Source: Ceratopteris richardii (lineage: Eukaryota > Streptophyta > Polypodiopsida > Polypodiales > Pteridaceae). From it: a stretch of DNA of 64,000 nt. The notes under the pieces are model-generated. The model searched no databases, was not told where the DNA came from, and saw only the letters and a list, made by a program, of their open reading frames with translations. Where the stretch lies: contig CM035444.1 of assembly GCA_020310875.1 (NCBI GenBank), forward strand, positions 16,130,477 through 16,194,476, given 5' to 3'. Of the stretch, positions 43,514 through 55,400 are shown in pieces. Numbering within the stretch: position 1 is the first letter of the stretch; each line of letters begins with the position of its first letter. The position numbers and the translations under genes are program-made.

Positions 43514-44314
43514 TGTTAAAAGTTTTTCAAGCTCAAGAGTGTGGGAACATGCCCCAAGTTGAACCTTCCACATCATCCACAATCAAAGGAGGCAGATTTC
43601 CACGAGTTGGAGGCATCAAATCATGCCCATAATGGAAAGAAGTTGATAGGAGAAGATTTAGCTCACCTCTTGATGTGATTGGACCTCACTTTTGACATGT
43701 ATATGCTTTTGATTGGTTAAAGAGGTTAGTATGTGGTCTTTAAGACCTCTAATGAGTTGTATTATGACTTAGAGTTGTGGAAATACGTGCCCAAGCTGGC
43801 CCCTTGCTCAAGCACACCCCCTACTAGCTGTTTTCTGCATATTTTGCAGAGATTTCACTTTTTCATACTCTTTCTTCCTAGATGATCTTGGCAGACTCCT
43901 CGATCTTGTAATTGTTGTTTCTCCTTCATCCGAAATCCATTTGCAATGATTTTTGTCTTGTTGGAAAGCTTATAAGTTCTACTTTGTTTCTTTTAAGTCT
44001 CGGGTTCATTGCCTGCACATGTGCAGAGAAATATCCAGAACAGTGTCTATCTAGTTAGCTCATACTCTGTGAAGAGATCAAGTTATCTGTTTTGTTGCAG
44101 CTAGTTGAGGCATCCTCCAGTATTCAAATGGAGTGATTTTACTCTCATTGAAAAGCTCTTAAAGTCTAGTTTGAGCCTGCAAGATTTCAGTTTCAGTCTC
44201 TGCATATACTAAGAGAAACTCAAAAAATACAGAGCCTATGTCTGAAAAATTTCAGGATCCTAGGAGGGTTCATTTGCTTTTGTTGTGCACATAGGAGTGT
44301 TTATCCTCCAACAA
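43514..44314 (+). repeat. 5' LTR of the interrupted copia
   Basis: 801 bp by its TG...CA ends and the primer site that follows. The partner LTR is not in the window, so the left edge rests on the switch from satellite to unique sequence. Confidence 0.8.
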
Positions 44315-44560
44315 TGGTATCAGAGCTTTAAGTGGAGTATCAAAGAGAGAAGACGGATCTACTGAAGTGAAGTAAAGACTTCATCAAAATTTGAAGGAAG
44401 GAAGCAAAGAACGGGCACGTCAACAACAAGGGGAAGCAAATACATCATCAAATCAAAGACGAAGCTTCATCAAGAGGAGTAGCTATATTTTTTGAGGTAA
44501 AAGACATCTTTTTCAACCTCATTGTATCAAGGGGAAGGTTAAAGAGATCTAGGAGGTACC

Positions 44561-47282
44561 ATGGCTGATCTCAATGCTCATATTGAGAAGCTCGAAAAAG
44601 GAAACTACCAAGCATGGCGATTTAGAATAAGCAATTTTTTGATGGGGAAAGGTTTGTGGGGACTTGTGAGTGGTGGAGAGCCAAAACCCTATATAGATGA
44701 GGTAAATCCAACCAATGACCAGAGAAGAGCAGTAAGAGAGTGGGATGAAAGGGAAAAAAGGGTCATTTTCATTATATCTCATCATATTAGCAACTCTATG
44801 GTAGGGCATATTCAAGATTTGGATACATCGAAGAAGGTGTGGGAGTGCTTGGAGAGATTGTACTAAACCTCCACAAAAGCTAGAAAAATTCAGCTCAAGA
44901 ATGAGATAAATAATCTTAGGAAAATCCCCTATAAAGGTGCTAATGATTACATATTAAAGGTTAAAGAGCTTGCAGATGCACTAGGATCTTGTCGCCCACA
45001 CCCTAAATGGACTTAGGGATGATGAAAAATGGAGGACTTTCACAACTTCAGTGTATGTAAGGGACTCTCTTCCTGATTTTGATGAACTAATCACTTTCAT
45101 GGTGACAGAGGAGATGAACCTTGGTGGTCATAATACCAAGGATAGCCAAGGGCAATTGTTGTATGCAGGTAGAGGAAGAGGAAGACACAACCGAGGTGCT
45201 ACAAGAGGAAGAGGAAGATATCAAAGCAACCAAGGAGGTCAAGGACAACAAGAAAATGTAGGTCAAAGAGGTGGAAGATCCACAAATAGAGGAAGAGGTG
45301 CAAGATTTGGTGGAAGAGGACAACCCACTTCAAATGGATGCTTTGTATGCGGTAAGCCCGGTCATTTTGCAAATAAATGCTATCATAGAGCTCAAAGACA
45401 AGGGAATCAAAGCAACAACAACAATTATAGAGGGCAAGGTAATTATGCAAACACATCATCCAACCAAGGGAATGATTATTTACTTGCCATGAGGTATGGT
45501 GAAGATACAACTCAAGCTAGTGAAGATGTATGGTATGTAGACTGTGGATGTAGCAATCATATGTCATGTCGAAAGGATTTTTTTAGTAATTTGCAGGTCC
45601 CAAAGCATTAAGGGCATGTGGAAATAGGTGATAACCCAGAGCATATCATTCAACATGTGGGAGATATCAGTTTGGAAGGAAATCAAAGAGCAAAGTGCTT
45701 ATCAGAGGTATTACATGTCCCTACTATTACCAAGAACTTGATTTCGGTAGGCCAAATGGTAGAAAAAGGCTATCAAGTTAGGTTCAATGAAAGAGGATGT
45801 TTTTTTGAGGATCCAAGGGTAGGTTTCAAGCTCATTGCAAAAGGAAAGAAGCAAGGAAGAATGTTCACAATGGACATAAATCAGCCAATCCATTCAATGT
45901 ATGTCACATATGGAGACAAGAGGATAGCAGATTTGGATCTATGGCATAAATGAATAGGTCACATCAACCTACAAAAGCTCAAGGACATGCAAAGGAGGTT
46001 TGGTAAGAGGCTTACCAAATTTTACATCTAAAATGTTGCATGAAATTTGTGTAGCTTGCCAACAAGGAGAACAATCAAGGCCGCCCTTCAAGAAGAGTAC
46101 CTATGTAAGTGCAAATGTTTTAGACCTCATTCACACGGATGTTTGGGGTCCAGCAAAAGAAGCATCCCTTGCTGGAAATAGGTATTTTGTAACCTTCATT
46201 GATGACTTTTCAATGAAAGTGTGGTTGTATTGCATTAGAAACAAATCAGATGTGTTCCACTACTTCAAGAAATTCAAAGCACAGGTGGAGAAGGAATCTG
46301 GCAAGTTTATCAAAACTTTGAGATCTGATGGAGGGGGGGAGCACTTCTCCCATGAATTTTCTGAATTTTTGCAGGTCAATGGCATCAAAAGACAATTTAC
46401 ATGCAGGTATACCCCTCAACAAAATGGGGTAGCAGAGAGAAAGAACAGACACATAGCAGAGGTAGCAAGGTGTATGCTCAACGAAATGAATATGCCACAT
46501 TGTTATTGGGGAGAGGCTACATATACAGCCACATACATCATGAATAGATGTCCTACATCAGATATACATCATCTAACCCCTGAGGAAGCATGGAGTGGAA
46601 GAAAACCTTGCATTTCACATCTTAGAATCTTTGGTTGTATATGCTATGTACATGTACCTCAAGAGTTGAGGTCAAAGTTAGATGCCAAATCTCAAAGGTG
46701 TATTTTTTTGGGATATTCTATGGAACGAAAGGGGTATAAATGCTATAATCCCATCACCAAGGAGCTGAAGGTAAGTAGGGATGTTGTCTTTGATGAGTTG
46801 AAGCCTTGGTATGCATGCACGAGTCCATTGTAGGTTGAAGACATAGGTGAGATAGATTTGAAGAATGATGATAGAGTTCAAGAAAGCATGGATTTAAGTG
46901 GTCCAAGCAACTCATGCAACAAAAGGACACCCTCACCATGGAGTGGAAGGCTTAGGGAAAGAGAGACCAGCTTAGAAGAAAGCAAAGTCAAAGGCAAAGA
47001 GAAGATTTCGATTGAAGAAGGAAGCTATGTGGACGAGAGCATTTTGGAAGATGAAGAGATAGAAGAAATTCAAACTCCAGGAGTGGAAAAACAAAGAAAG
47101 AAGATGGCAACCACACCTAAAGGAAGTGAAAGAAGGTCTTCAAGAGTAAGATATCCAGTACAAAGGTTAACATATGATAATTTCATCGCAAAGCATTATG
47201 CATACATGACTCAGGTAATCAAGGACAAAGAATCAGCTAGTTATGAAGAAGCTAAGGATTGCAAGGAATGGCAAGAGGCAAT
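44561..47282 (+). pseudogene. Copia gag to integrase (fossil)
   Basis: Gag starts with MADLNAHIEKLEKGNYQAW at the first ATG after the leader. A glycine/arginine-rich stretch and a zinc knuckle (CFVCGKPGHFANKCY) lie near 45180-45380, the protease region (WYVDCGCSNHMSC) near 45530, GAG-pre-integrase near 45930, and the integrase core (HTDVWGPAKEASLAG, FIDDFSMKVWLYCI, TPQQNGVAERKNRH) at 46130-46450. A linker of charged residues follows to the insertion point. It is related to, but distinct from, the other copia families here. Confidence 0.88.
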
Positions 47283-48178
47283 TGTGTACTCGAGCCGCAA
47301 TGACTCAAGGACTTGTACCAATGAGACTATACCTCGATTGCCATACAAGTGCATATAGTGGAGTTCTTTACACACATTTAATTATCAATCCTGAGGAGTG
47401 ACTTACCAAGTGTATGAAGACATGTGCACACGTGATAGAAAATGAAGTGAGTTAGCTATCCAAGCATGAGAAAAGACTAATACTACCCACACCTACTGAA
47501 AAACTGGAAGTGTTGCCGCAAGCCTCTTTTCAGCAGTTTTGGTTTTTCGAGGTTTTCTCCCAGCCCAGAACTCCGAACATAGGCAATAGGGTACTCGTTT
47601 CGAAGCTCTCGCCGAGACGAATCCAACGGTGGTGGTTTCACTCAATTCTGACCACTCTGCTGCAAGTTATGGCAGAAACAGTGAATTACGGGAACTACTA
47701 ACACCCGCGTTTTTGCTCCTCCTAGCTTACGCACGCACTACAGCCACTCAAAACAAGGGGGAAGGGGTAGACAACAGTCCTACACTTGCATTTCAAGCAT
47801 CACACACACATACATGAGCAAAATGAAGATCAAAATCAGCAAGGAAGAGGCAAACTCGAAATTTCAGAAGTGCTCTTCTTCACCATGACAAGAAGTTCTT
47901 TACAATGAGTCACTTTTGACTTATATACTAGTGCCCTAAGTTTGGTCCTTTCACACAAGAGACCGGCACTTTATTCACTAAAATACTAACTTCCTACTAA
48001 TATACATGGGTAATTCACTAATCTTCTGAGGGGATGCATCTAGAGGACTCCTCTAGTGCATTTACAATGGAAAATATGTACAAAAGTGGTTATGTTACAA
48101 AAAATTGTGTGTCCAAATCGGAAAAATTTTGGGGCCCGTCTTTTTTCTCTGCTTTCTGCGCTCTTTAGCTCTGCAACA
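47283..48178 (-). repeat. 3' LTR of the gypsy element
   Basis: In element sense it starts TGTTGCAGAG and ends GAGTACACA. GCAAT precedes it on the plus side as the presumed target duplication; its partner lies outside the window. Confidence 0.92.
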
Positions 48179-48639
48179 CTCTCCCCCTCTTCGTCTCTGT
48201 CGTCCCTTGACAGACTTTGCTTCGCGAACGCGTCCCGTGGGTAGTGTTGCCTGATTCTTGATCTTGCTTTTCTCCGCACGCTCCCCTTGGTCAGTATTGT
48301 CTGCAGTTAAACAGACATGCAGATTCGATGGCCTTCTTGATTCAAGCTCTACAACTCGAGAGCCTGATGTAGTTGTCTTGCCTGTTGACTCGGGTTGCCA
48401 CGCACGCCACCAGTGACTAGGAATGTGATGTTCTTAGTCACCCTCTTCAACTTTTCAGCCTCTACCCCTTTCTAACTTTTGGTCCTACTCTGATGTTTGA
48501 AAAGTCCACTACTCGGGACCCTGGGGTTTAGCTTTGTAGCCTGGTGCGTGCCCCTGCGGGGCTTTGGGCAGAGATGGGTGTTGTGCCCCTGCGGGGCTTC
48601 CTGCAGAGAGTGGTCCTTAATCATTTGATGTTTTATCTT
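48179..48639 (-). other. 3' untranslated region and purine tract of the gypsy element
   Basis: The purine tract abuts the LTR. Two copies of GTGCCCCTGCGGGGCTT (about 48547 and 48581) each contain the palindrome CCCCTGCGGGG and could fold into two small hairpins just after the second frame. Confidence 0.7.
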
Positions 48640-51600
48640 TTACTGCGCACTTTTGGACTTGGACCTTCTTCTTCTTTTCTTTTTGCTTGATTGTCCCTCT
48701 ACACGTCCCTCCTCCTGAACTCTGTCGTCCTCGACAGGCTTTCTGTGGCGACGTGAGTAAGTTTGGATAGCTGTTTGCTCTCTTTGATTCAGTAGATTAG
48801 CATGACATATCATGAATTCCTTCCATTGCCTTGACTTTACTCCGTCTTCTGGCGCCTGTCTATGATCAGCAAAGAAACTTGTTTCGTAGGCCACCAGTCT
48901 TGCATTCAGGTTGGAAGTCATCTTAACAAAAATTTCTGAATCAATCTCAAAAAAGCCGGTAAAGAATGCTTCTTCAAACGTTTGCATATATGTCGATGGC
49001 AAAAACATGAGACGAGAATAATAGGCCATAAGTGTGAGGCGGCTCGGAATGGTTGATAAATCAAAAATAAGAGCCTCAGACCCTTGCGTAATGCCGATAA
49101 AATTCAAGAATGTATATTTCGCATGCTGGAATACCTTCAAAACTGTAATGATCATACTGAATATTTTGTTGGTCATCTTGACGGCTAAATCCGGAACTGT
49201 AGCGTATCTCGCAATCCAAAATTCCATTGTTTTTACCATATATTCTTCGGTCGGTAGGTAATTATGTGGCGGACTAGGTAGTAGCGGATAATTAAGCCAT
49301 TGATTATTGATACTGCCTTGGCGCTGACCTTCCAAAAAGTGCGACCAAGCTCGTCTGCGGGGTACAGGACAAAAAGATGGGTTGGCTTGAAGCGCGTATG
49401 GTGATGCTTCCCACTGCACCCGCAACGTTGGATTCTTCTCCAAAATCTTCCTTCTCCATGTTGGATCTGCCTTCTCGAACTCCTCTTGAGTGTAATTGAA
49501 CGTGTCATGTTTAAAGTGAAGGTTGTGGTCCGGATCTTTATTCGTTGCAGACTTTATATACATCCGTGTTTGTTCTTTAAGTAGGCCGTATGGCACGTTG
49601 AATGGCTTCAAAATTTGATCTAGCTGTTTATTATCTATTCGAGCTTCCTTCATTATTTGTATAATTTGATCTTCAAAATCGGCAGTGAGCTGGGACACCA
49701 GTAGTGCCCTTTCTGGTCTGCTCAATTCTGCAATGTCGCGTGTGTTAGGTTCTAGTGGAACCTCCTTTTCCGCCCTTATTGGTGAATGATACAAGGGGGG
49801 AGAGAGAGGACGTACCTCTTCCTCCACAGTAGCCGTGGCTTCTGGAGGAACTACTGGTGTCCCTTGTTTCTCTTTTAACTCAATCTGCTCCTGCAGCTGT
49901 TTAATGATGTCATCTTTATTTTTGAGCTCCTCTTCAGCCTTGGTAAGTTTTTCTTGGTGTTTGATTAATTCTTGAGCAACTATATTCATGTGATCTGTGT
50001 CTTCTTTGCACTGTCTGAAATAATCATTTTCAGCTTTTTTCCATTTCTTGCGTAGAGCTACAGTGTCATGCATATACCTTTTTTCCCAATCAGCAATGGT
50101 GTCTTGCTCCTGTTTGAGCTGATCTGCCATCTTGGTGATCTTTTCTTCCAGTTCTTTTATGTCCTCCGTTGAATGATTAGTTTCTGCTGGTGGTTGATCA
50201 CTGAGGAGAGCTGTCATGAGCTCCTTGTTCCTGTTCCTTAAATTTTCCGCTTCCTCCATACTCACCTTGAGCTGTGATTCGAGTATTTTACCACGAGCGT
50301 TGATCCTTGTTTTCTCTTTTTCTGTCATATCTAATTTCTTCGTGAGCTCCAAAATTTGTTCTTTTAGTTGGGCATTTTCTTTTTCTAATATCTGGCATTG
50401 TGTTTTGGTCTTCTTTATTTCCTCGTGTTTCTTTAAGGCTTGAGCTTCTGCTTTTGATAACCGATTAGCCAGATCCACACCTTCTTTCTGAAGCTCCTGC
50501 TTTTCACGCATGGCCTGATCGTAATCTTCATCAGCATCAAGCATTAACTGTTGAGTATCTAGTGCAGTTGGAATCATATCCTGCACCACAGGCTTGAGCT
50601 GAGCTATATCGACGTTTAGCCATGTCCTTGGTATACTTGGGGTTTCTCCTGTGTGTACATCTTTCCCTTTTTCCACATGAATAGTTTCATTATGTGGTTG
50701 TCGGACTTGTAGCTGTACATTCAGTTCTTCGTTGTTTTTACCTTGATCCTTAGATTTCGTGGCACTTCCTTGAAACGTGACGTCCATGGGGGATGGTTCT
50801 GCCACAACCCTTAGTGGAGTGAAGGGTTCTTCATCATGTCCTTCTTCTTGAGGCTTATCCTCTGATAGCACTAATTGTTCCTCATTATCGGATTTACCTT
50901 CTTTGATATGGGTAGTGGAGGCGTCTTTTGATTGAACAGGTTGTTGCCTTTCTTCTTCTTCCGGCTGTTTAGTAGCATTTGTGTCTACCTCTTTTGTCTG
51001 ATCCTGTTCTTTGTGTCCGTCTTGGGTTGCGCCATAGTCCACTTCATTTAATTCATCCCAATGTCCATCATCTTTTGATTCGCTTTGAATATCGACATTA
51101 AGCAATGAATTGTCTGGTTCTTCTTGTTTTTCCGAGACCGAACTAGAATTATCCAAGCCTATTTCTTTATATCTATGAACTTTTGTGAGCTTGGCTTTCT
51201 GGTCTGTTGCTTGTTGTGATTGCTTATAGTGATGACCTTGCACTGGCAAATTAACTTGCCCTTCTGTATATTGATGGGTCTCTTCGAGAGCTTCTGTCAA
51301 GTCGTTTTCCGTTATTTCTTTTCTTTTCTCAATCGTGGCCTTGGGAAGAACATGGACCCTCTTCCGAATTGGTGTGTCCTCTTCCTGTAACTCGAGTTCT
51401 CTGAGTCTTTTTGTGCCTCTCATTCTGGGTTGAGAGCTTGGTTCAGCCATCTCCACAATGGTTGTCTTTTTCTTTTTCTTAGGGACAGTTGCTACTTTGG
51501 CATATTGAGCTAAACCTGTTGATGAGGGCATTTCTTGTAGATGCTCCCTGATGCCTAGCGCATGGTATATCAGAATGGTCAGTGCAATACTTCCATTGAG

Positions 51601-52362
51601 GAACTTCTTGTTTTTCCATTGCTTCTTCGCTTCGAACAATCTTTCCTGCACATATGGGGTCAGATTAATTTGATTCCCGATTTGTTTGATTGCATGCGAC
51701 AGTAATTGCACGATGATTTTTTGTGGGGCCGTGTATCGGTGCATGTTAGGAAAGCAGAAATGCTGGTGAATTAGCCTGACCGCCTCCTCGATGTCCACCC
51801 GATTAATTTCGGTGAATGTCCTAGTTTTGGCACCTCGGCTTTCTTCCTTCACCACTGTAATCCCATCTTTCTCCCATTCAAAAGCTTCCTTGATCAGTTC
51901 ATGGGTGAACTGAATAATTACCCATTCTCCAACTTTGTCCATTACTCTAGCTTCTGGTACCAACGGGTCATGTAATGCTGGTTGTAATGTATTCATCACC
52001 TGTGTGCATCTTTGGAAATCTGGTTTGTAAATGGGCAACTCGAAATACTTGAGAATGCCTGCTTTCGTCATGATATCCTGTATAGATGGCATCCCATGCA
52101 GTACTCGAAAATCCTGGGACAGAATAGTAAATTGATGATCGGTGTCCATGATCTTGATTGTTGCAAGGAAGATCGATTCCCCGTCAGGTTGATCTTCCCG
52201 GAACCAATGTCCCTTCGCCTTTGTAATACTTTGGGGTGGGAAATCCATGGCTTCTTCAGGTATGGTTGCTTCAGAATCTTGAGAAGACATCTGCACTCGT
52301 AAGTGAAGTATATTAGTTTCACACCAAAGAATGCAGTGGTGTGGTGCATTTCTGAGTATCAT
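48640..52362 (-). CDS. Gypsy second frame: large coiled-coil protein of unknown function
   Basis: 1240 codons from the first ATG. A second ATG (codon 25, near 52290) directly follows CGAGTGCAG, a possible splice acceptor, so translation from a spliced RNA starting at MSSQDSEATIPEE is plausible. Extra frames downstream of pol are known in Tat/Athila-type elements. Visible parts: a folded-looking N-terminal region (1-310), an acidic, low-complexity middle (about 310-590), two long heptad-type coiled coils (about 600-720 and 729-832), a C-terminal region rich in aromatic residues (about 880-1190) and a basic tail KKKRRRRSKSKS that looks like a nuclear signal. No signal peptide or clear membrane span is seen, so it is not a normal envelope protein. 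I do not recognise the family. Confidence 0.8.
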   Translation of the reverse strand: MILRNAPHHCILWCETNILHLRVQMSSQDSEATIPEEAMDFPPQSITKAKGHWFREDQPDGESIFLATIKIMDTDHQFTILSQDFRVLHGMPSIQDIMTKAGILKYFELPIYKPDFQRCTQVMNTLQPALHDPLVPEARVMDKVGEWVIIQFTHELIKEAFEWEKDGITVVKEESRGAKTRTFTEINRVDIEEAVRLIHQHFCFPNMHRYTAPQKIIVQLLSHAIKQIGNQINLTPYVQERLFEAKKQWKNKKFLNGSIALTILIYHALGIREHLQEMPSSTGLAQYAKVATVPKKKKKTTIVEMAEPSSQPRMRGTKRLRELELQEEDTPIRKRVHVLPKATIEKRKEITENDLTEALEETHQYTEGQVNLPVQGHHYKQSQQATDQKAKLTKVHRYKEIGLDNSSSVSEKQEEPDNSLLNVDIQSESKDDGHWDELNEVDYGATQDGHKEQDQTKEVDTNATKQPEEEERQQPVQSKDASTTHIKEGKSDNEEQLVLSEDKPQEEGHDEEPFTPLRVVAEPSPMDVTFQGSATKSKDQGKNNEELNVQLQVRQPHNETIHVEKGKDVHTGETPSIPRTWLNVDIAQLKPVVQDMIPTALDTQQLMLDADEDYDQAMREKQELQKEGVDLANRLSKAEAQALKKHEEIKKTKTQCQILEKENAQLKEQILELTKKLDMTEKEKTRINARGKILESQLKVSMEEAENLRNRNKELMTALLSDQPPAETNHSTEDIKELEEKITKMADQLKQEQDTIADWEKRYMHDTVALRKKWKKAENDYFRQCKEDTDHMNIVAQELIKHQEKLTKAEEELKNKDDIIKQLQEQIELKEKQGTPVVPPEATATVEEEVRPLSPPLYHSPIRAEKEVPLEPNTRDIAELSRPERALLVSQLTADFEDQIIQIMKEARIDNKQLDQILKPFNVPYGLLKEQTRMYIKSATNKDPDHNLHFKHDTFNYTQEEFEKADPTWRRKILEKNPTLRVQWEASPYALQANPSFCPVPRRRAWSHFLEGQRQGSINNQWLNYPLLPSPPHNYLPTEEYMVKTMEFWIARYATVPDLAVKMTNKIFSMIITVLKVFQHAKYTFLNFIGITQGSEALIFDLSTIPSRLTLMAYYSRLMFLPSTYMQTFEEAFFTGFFEIDSEIFVKMTSNLNARLVAYETSFFADHRQAPEDGVKSRQWKEFMICHANLLNQREQTAIQTYSRRHRKPVEDDRVQEEGRVEGQSSKKKRRRRSKSKSAQ

Positions 52363-52496
52363 CGTTCTTCACTCCGTTCCCATAACCCCATAGTTGAGAT
52401 CGCTTACCACCTTTTTAGTTTCTTTTTCATTTTCCTGAAAGAGAACAACTGTTAGCATAGCCGAAGCTTTTATTTATTTACACTGTAGATCCATTC

Positions 52497-55400
52497 CTAT
52501 TTGAGTTCAAGCTGAGAGCTAATCTCCCTTGGAGAATGTGCACCACTAATCTTGTTTGGAGCATCATGTGCCAAATGCGTGGCCGTGTAATGTCGCCCTA
52601 TTATGCATACTTTAGGTGCATTGTGTACTTCATGAGTGCAATTAGGATTGTCAAATGGTGAAGTTTTTCTTTGCACTTTCTTCGGCCTCCATATCTGAGT
52701 CGTGGTCACCCTTTTGATACATGTTCTTTTGTTGCGTCCTTGATTGGCTGGTATTGGTTTGATCTGACTCTGAGCACCAAAATCTGTGCCTAGGGTTTGC
52801 TGTTGAGATTGCTTGGGTCTGCTGCTTCGTCTTTCTTGAAAAGAGGTATGTTCTTGGGTCGTCCTAGCTTTCTTTGCATTCCGAGCAGCCTTCTTGTGAA
52901 TCCATATCTGTTGTCGGCCTCTCTGAGCTTCGAGTAAGGGTTTCGGAACCCAAATTTGCACTACTTTTTCCATAGACTTGGTTACTCCTCTTGCTGGTTC
53001 TGGGTTGGGTGTTGGTTGTCCTTGAATGCTCATTTGATCCTTGCGCACCCATTTGTATTTGTGTTGTGTCTGACCGGAACCTGTGCTTGAGGTTCTCCAA
53101 TAGGTCGGTTGGGTAGCCTGTTGATAGTTTTGGGTAGTGGTTGAACTTTTCTTGACCGTTTGGGAAGGTTCAGGTTCTCCTGCGGTCATCCTTGCATTCG
53201 AGGTCTCTGCTGTTTCCATATTGACTCTAGGGGCCTGGGTACAGGGTTCCCTTTGTGGTTCTTTGCCTAAGCTATTCTCCGAATTTTCCACAATCTTAGG
53301 TTGGCATAGTGGCTTCTCTCCTAATAAGCTAAATATTTCTTTGTGCCCTATTTTGGCAGAGATATACCCTTGAGCTAGATGGATACATACTTCATTCTCG
53401 ATAATCCAGTCTTGTCCTAAAATCAAGTCTTCTATCAGGTCCTCATCGTTGCAGACTAACACTCTCTGTTTCATGGAGGAATTTCCTATGTGTAGAGATA
53501 TGTTTGTCGTTCCAATACATTCTAGGGTTTGACCTCCCACTCCTATCAAACGTGCACTTGTGGGATCCACCTTCAACTGCTGATCTTTTATGACCTTGTT
53601 TCGTACACAACTAAGTCCTGCTCCTGAGTCGATTAGAGCGTCTATCAAAGCATACTCGGTTCTTCCAATCCCTAGGTTTAAGTAAGGCTGTGCGTTGTAC
53701 ACACCATTCGTATCAGGGTTATTGACTCGATAATTAGCCATAGGGATAGGTTCTTCACCTTGGAGATAGCGTTCGTCTCTTTGCCTCATCCATTCTTTCC
53801 GTTTCCGAATTCGTTCTAATGCTTCTTGTCGAGCTTCCTCTCTGATTCGTTCTTCTTCCTTCTTCCTATTTTGGGCACCTAATAATCGTGCTAACATTTG
53901 ATCAGTCAAAGGCTCCATGAACCTTCGCACTCTACATCCGCTGATGTAGTTGGGAAGAATGTCCCCGTCTAGGGTAGCTAGATTGACTGCCCCACTAGTT
54001 GAGATTCTATTGATTATCAAGGGTCCATATCCGCGTTTTTGTAATTTCTTGGCATGTTGTTTTAGGGTGTACACTAAGACTAAATCACCTTCTTTGAGTC
54101 CCTTGTCTTTTATATGTGCATCATAATATGCTTTTTGTCTTCGTTTAGCAGCATAAATGCCTGCTACCGCTTGCAATCTAGTCTCATGTAACTTCTCGAT
54201 TTGATCTAGTTGTTGGGATAATTCATGCCAGTTCCATTCATATTGTTGAGCTACTCTCAGCGTTGGTACCAAGAAGTCTATTGGTAGAATTGCATTCTGC
54301 CCATACACTAGGTTAAATGGTGTAGTTCCAATAGCCGTTTTATATGCCACTCGGAAGGCCCAAATTGCATGATGCAATTGTTTGTCCCAATCTGACCTTC
54401 CATTATTGACAATCTTTGTCAATACGGTACACAGTACCTTGTTGGAACTCTCTGCCTGACCATTGGCTTGGGGATGGTATGGGGCAGATTTCTTATGGAT
54501 TACTAGGAATTCATTCATAAGTGATTCTATTACCTCATTTAGGAAGTGTGTTCCTCGATCACTCACAATCTCAATAGGTAATCCAAAACGCGTGAAAATA
54601 TGCTCAAAGAGAAATTTTGCAGTTGTTTGAGCATCATTCTTTCTAGTAGCCTTGGCTTCTACCCATTTAGTCAGGTAATCGGTGGCTACTATGATGTATT
54701 CTGCATGTGATCCTCTGGCTGGTGGATTGATGGGTCCTATGAAGTCAATTCCCCACTTGGTAAACGCTCTTGCACAAACCATGGGTCTTAAAGGCATGTC
54801 GTCTCTTCGAACGGGATATTTCGCTCTCTGGCATATTTCGCAGCTTCTCACATATGTTTCAGCATCCATATGTAGAGTTGGCCACCACAAGCCTGCAAAG
54901 AGAATCATCTTGACCGTTCTATCTGCTGAAAAATGTCCTCCCGCAGCTCCTGCGTGTGCCATGTCTAATATGGGAAGGTATTCCCCTTCATGCACGCATA
55001 GTCTGAGTTGATTGTCTTTTCCTCTTCGAAACAGTTGTTTCCCCATTATCACATAATCCTTGCTCATTTCTTCTAAGGATCGCTTTCTTGCTAGACTAGC
55101 TCCTATTTCGTGCTCTTTCGTTTTGAGGAATTGCACTAATGATTTACTCCAATTAGGCGCTATGGTAGAAAAAGGTAAGGACATGTGATCCTCAGGACTT
55201 TGCTCCTGGCATTCTGCACAGTTGTCTAGGTAGTCATGAACACTCTTGGGCATGTCAGGCCAATATACCCCTAATCTTTTTAATTCTCGAATTGTTCCGT
55301 GTATCCCTTGATGGGTTCTCCACTTGTTTACGTGTGCTTGCTGAATTAATTGCTTCTGTTTGTCCTCCTCGACACATCTTAATAAGACACCGTTGGGTTC

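Larger units (their letters stand above)
43514..47282 (+). mobile_element. Ty1/copia element, 5' part, interrupted by the gypsy element
   Basis: The 5' LTR 43514-44314 starts TGTTAAAAG and ends CCTCCAACA, with TGGTATCAGAGC (44316-44327) as primer site. It was inserted into the CA satellite (left flank ACACA). Gag to integrase follow, and the element is cut at 47282 before the RT by the gypsy element. Its 3' part lies outside the window. About five breaks are present in the coding part. Confidence 0.9.

Noticed and set aside
48640-52362. Envelope gene of the gypsy element
   Set aside because: No signal peptide, no clear membrane span, coiled coils and a basic nuclear-type tail instead.
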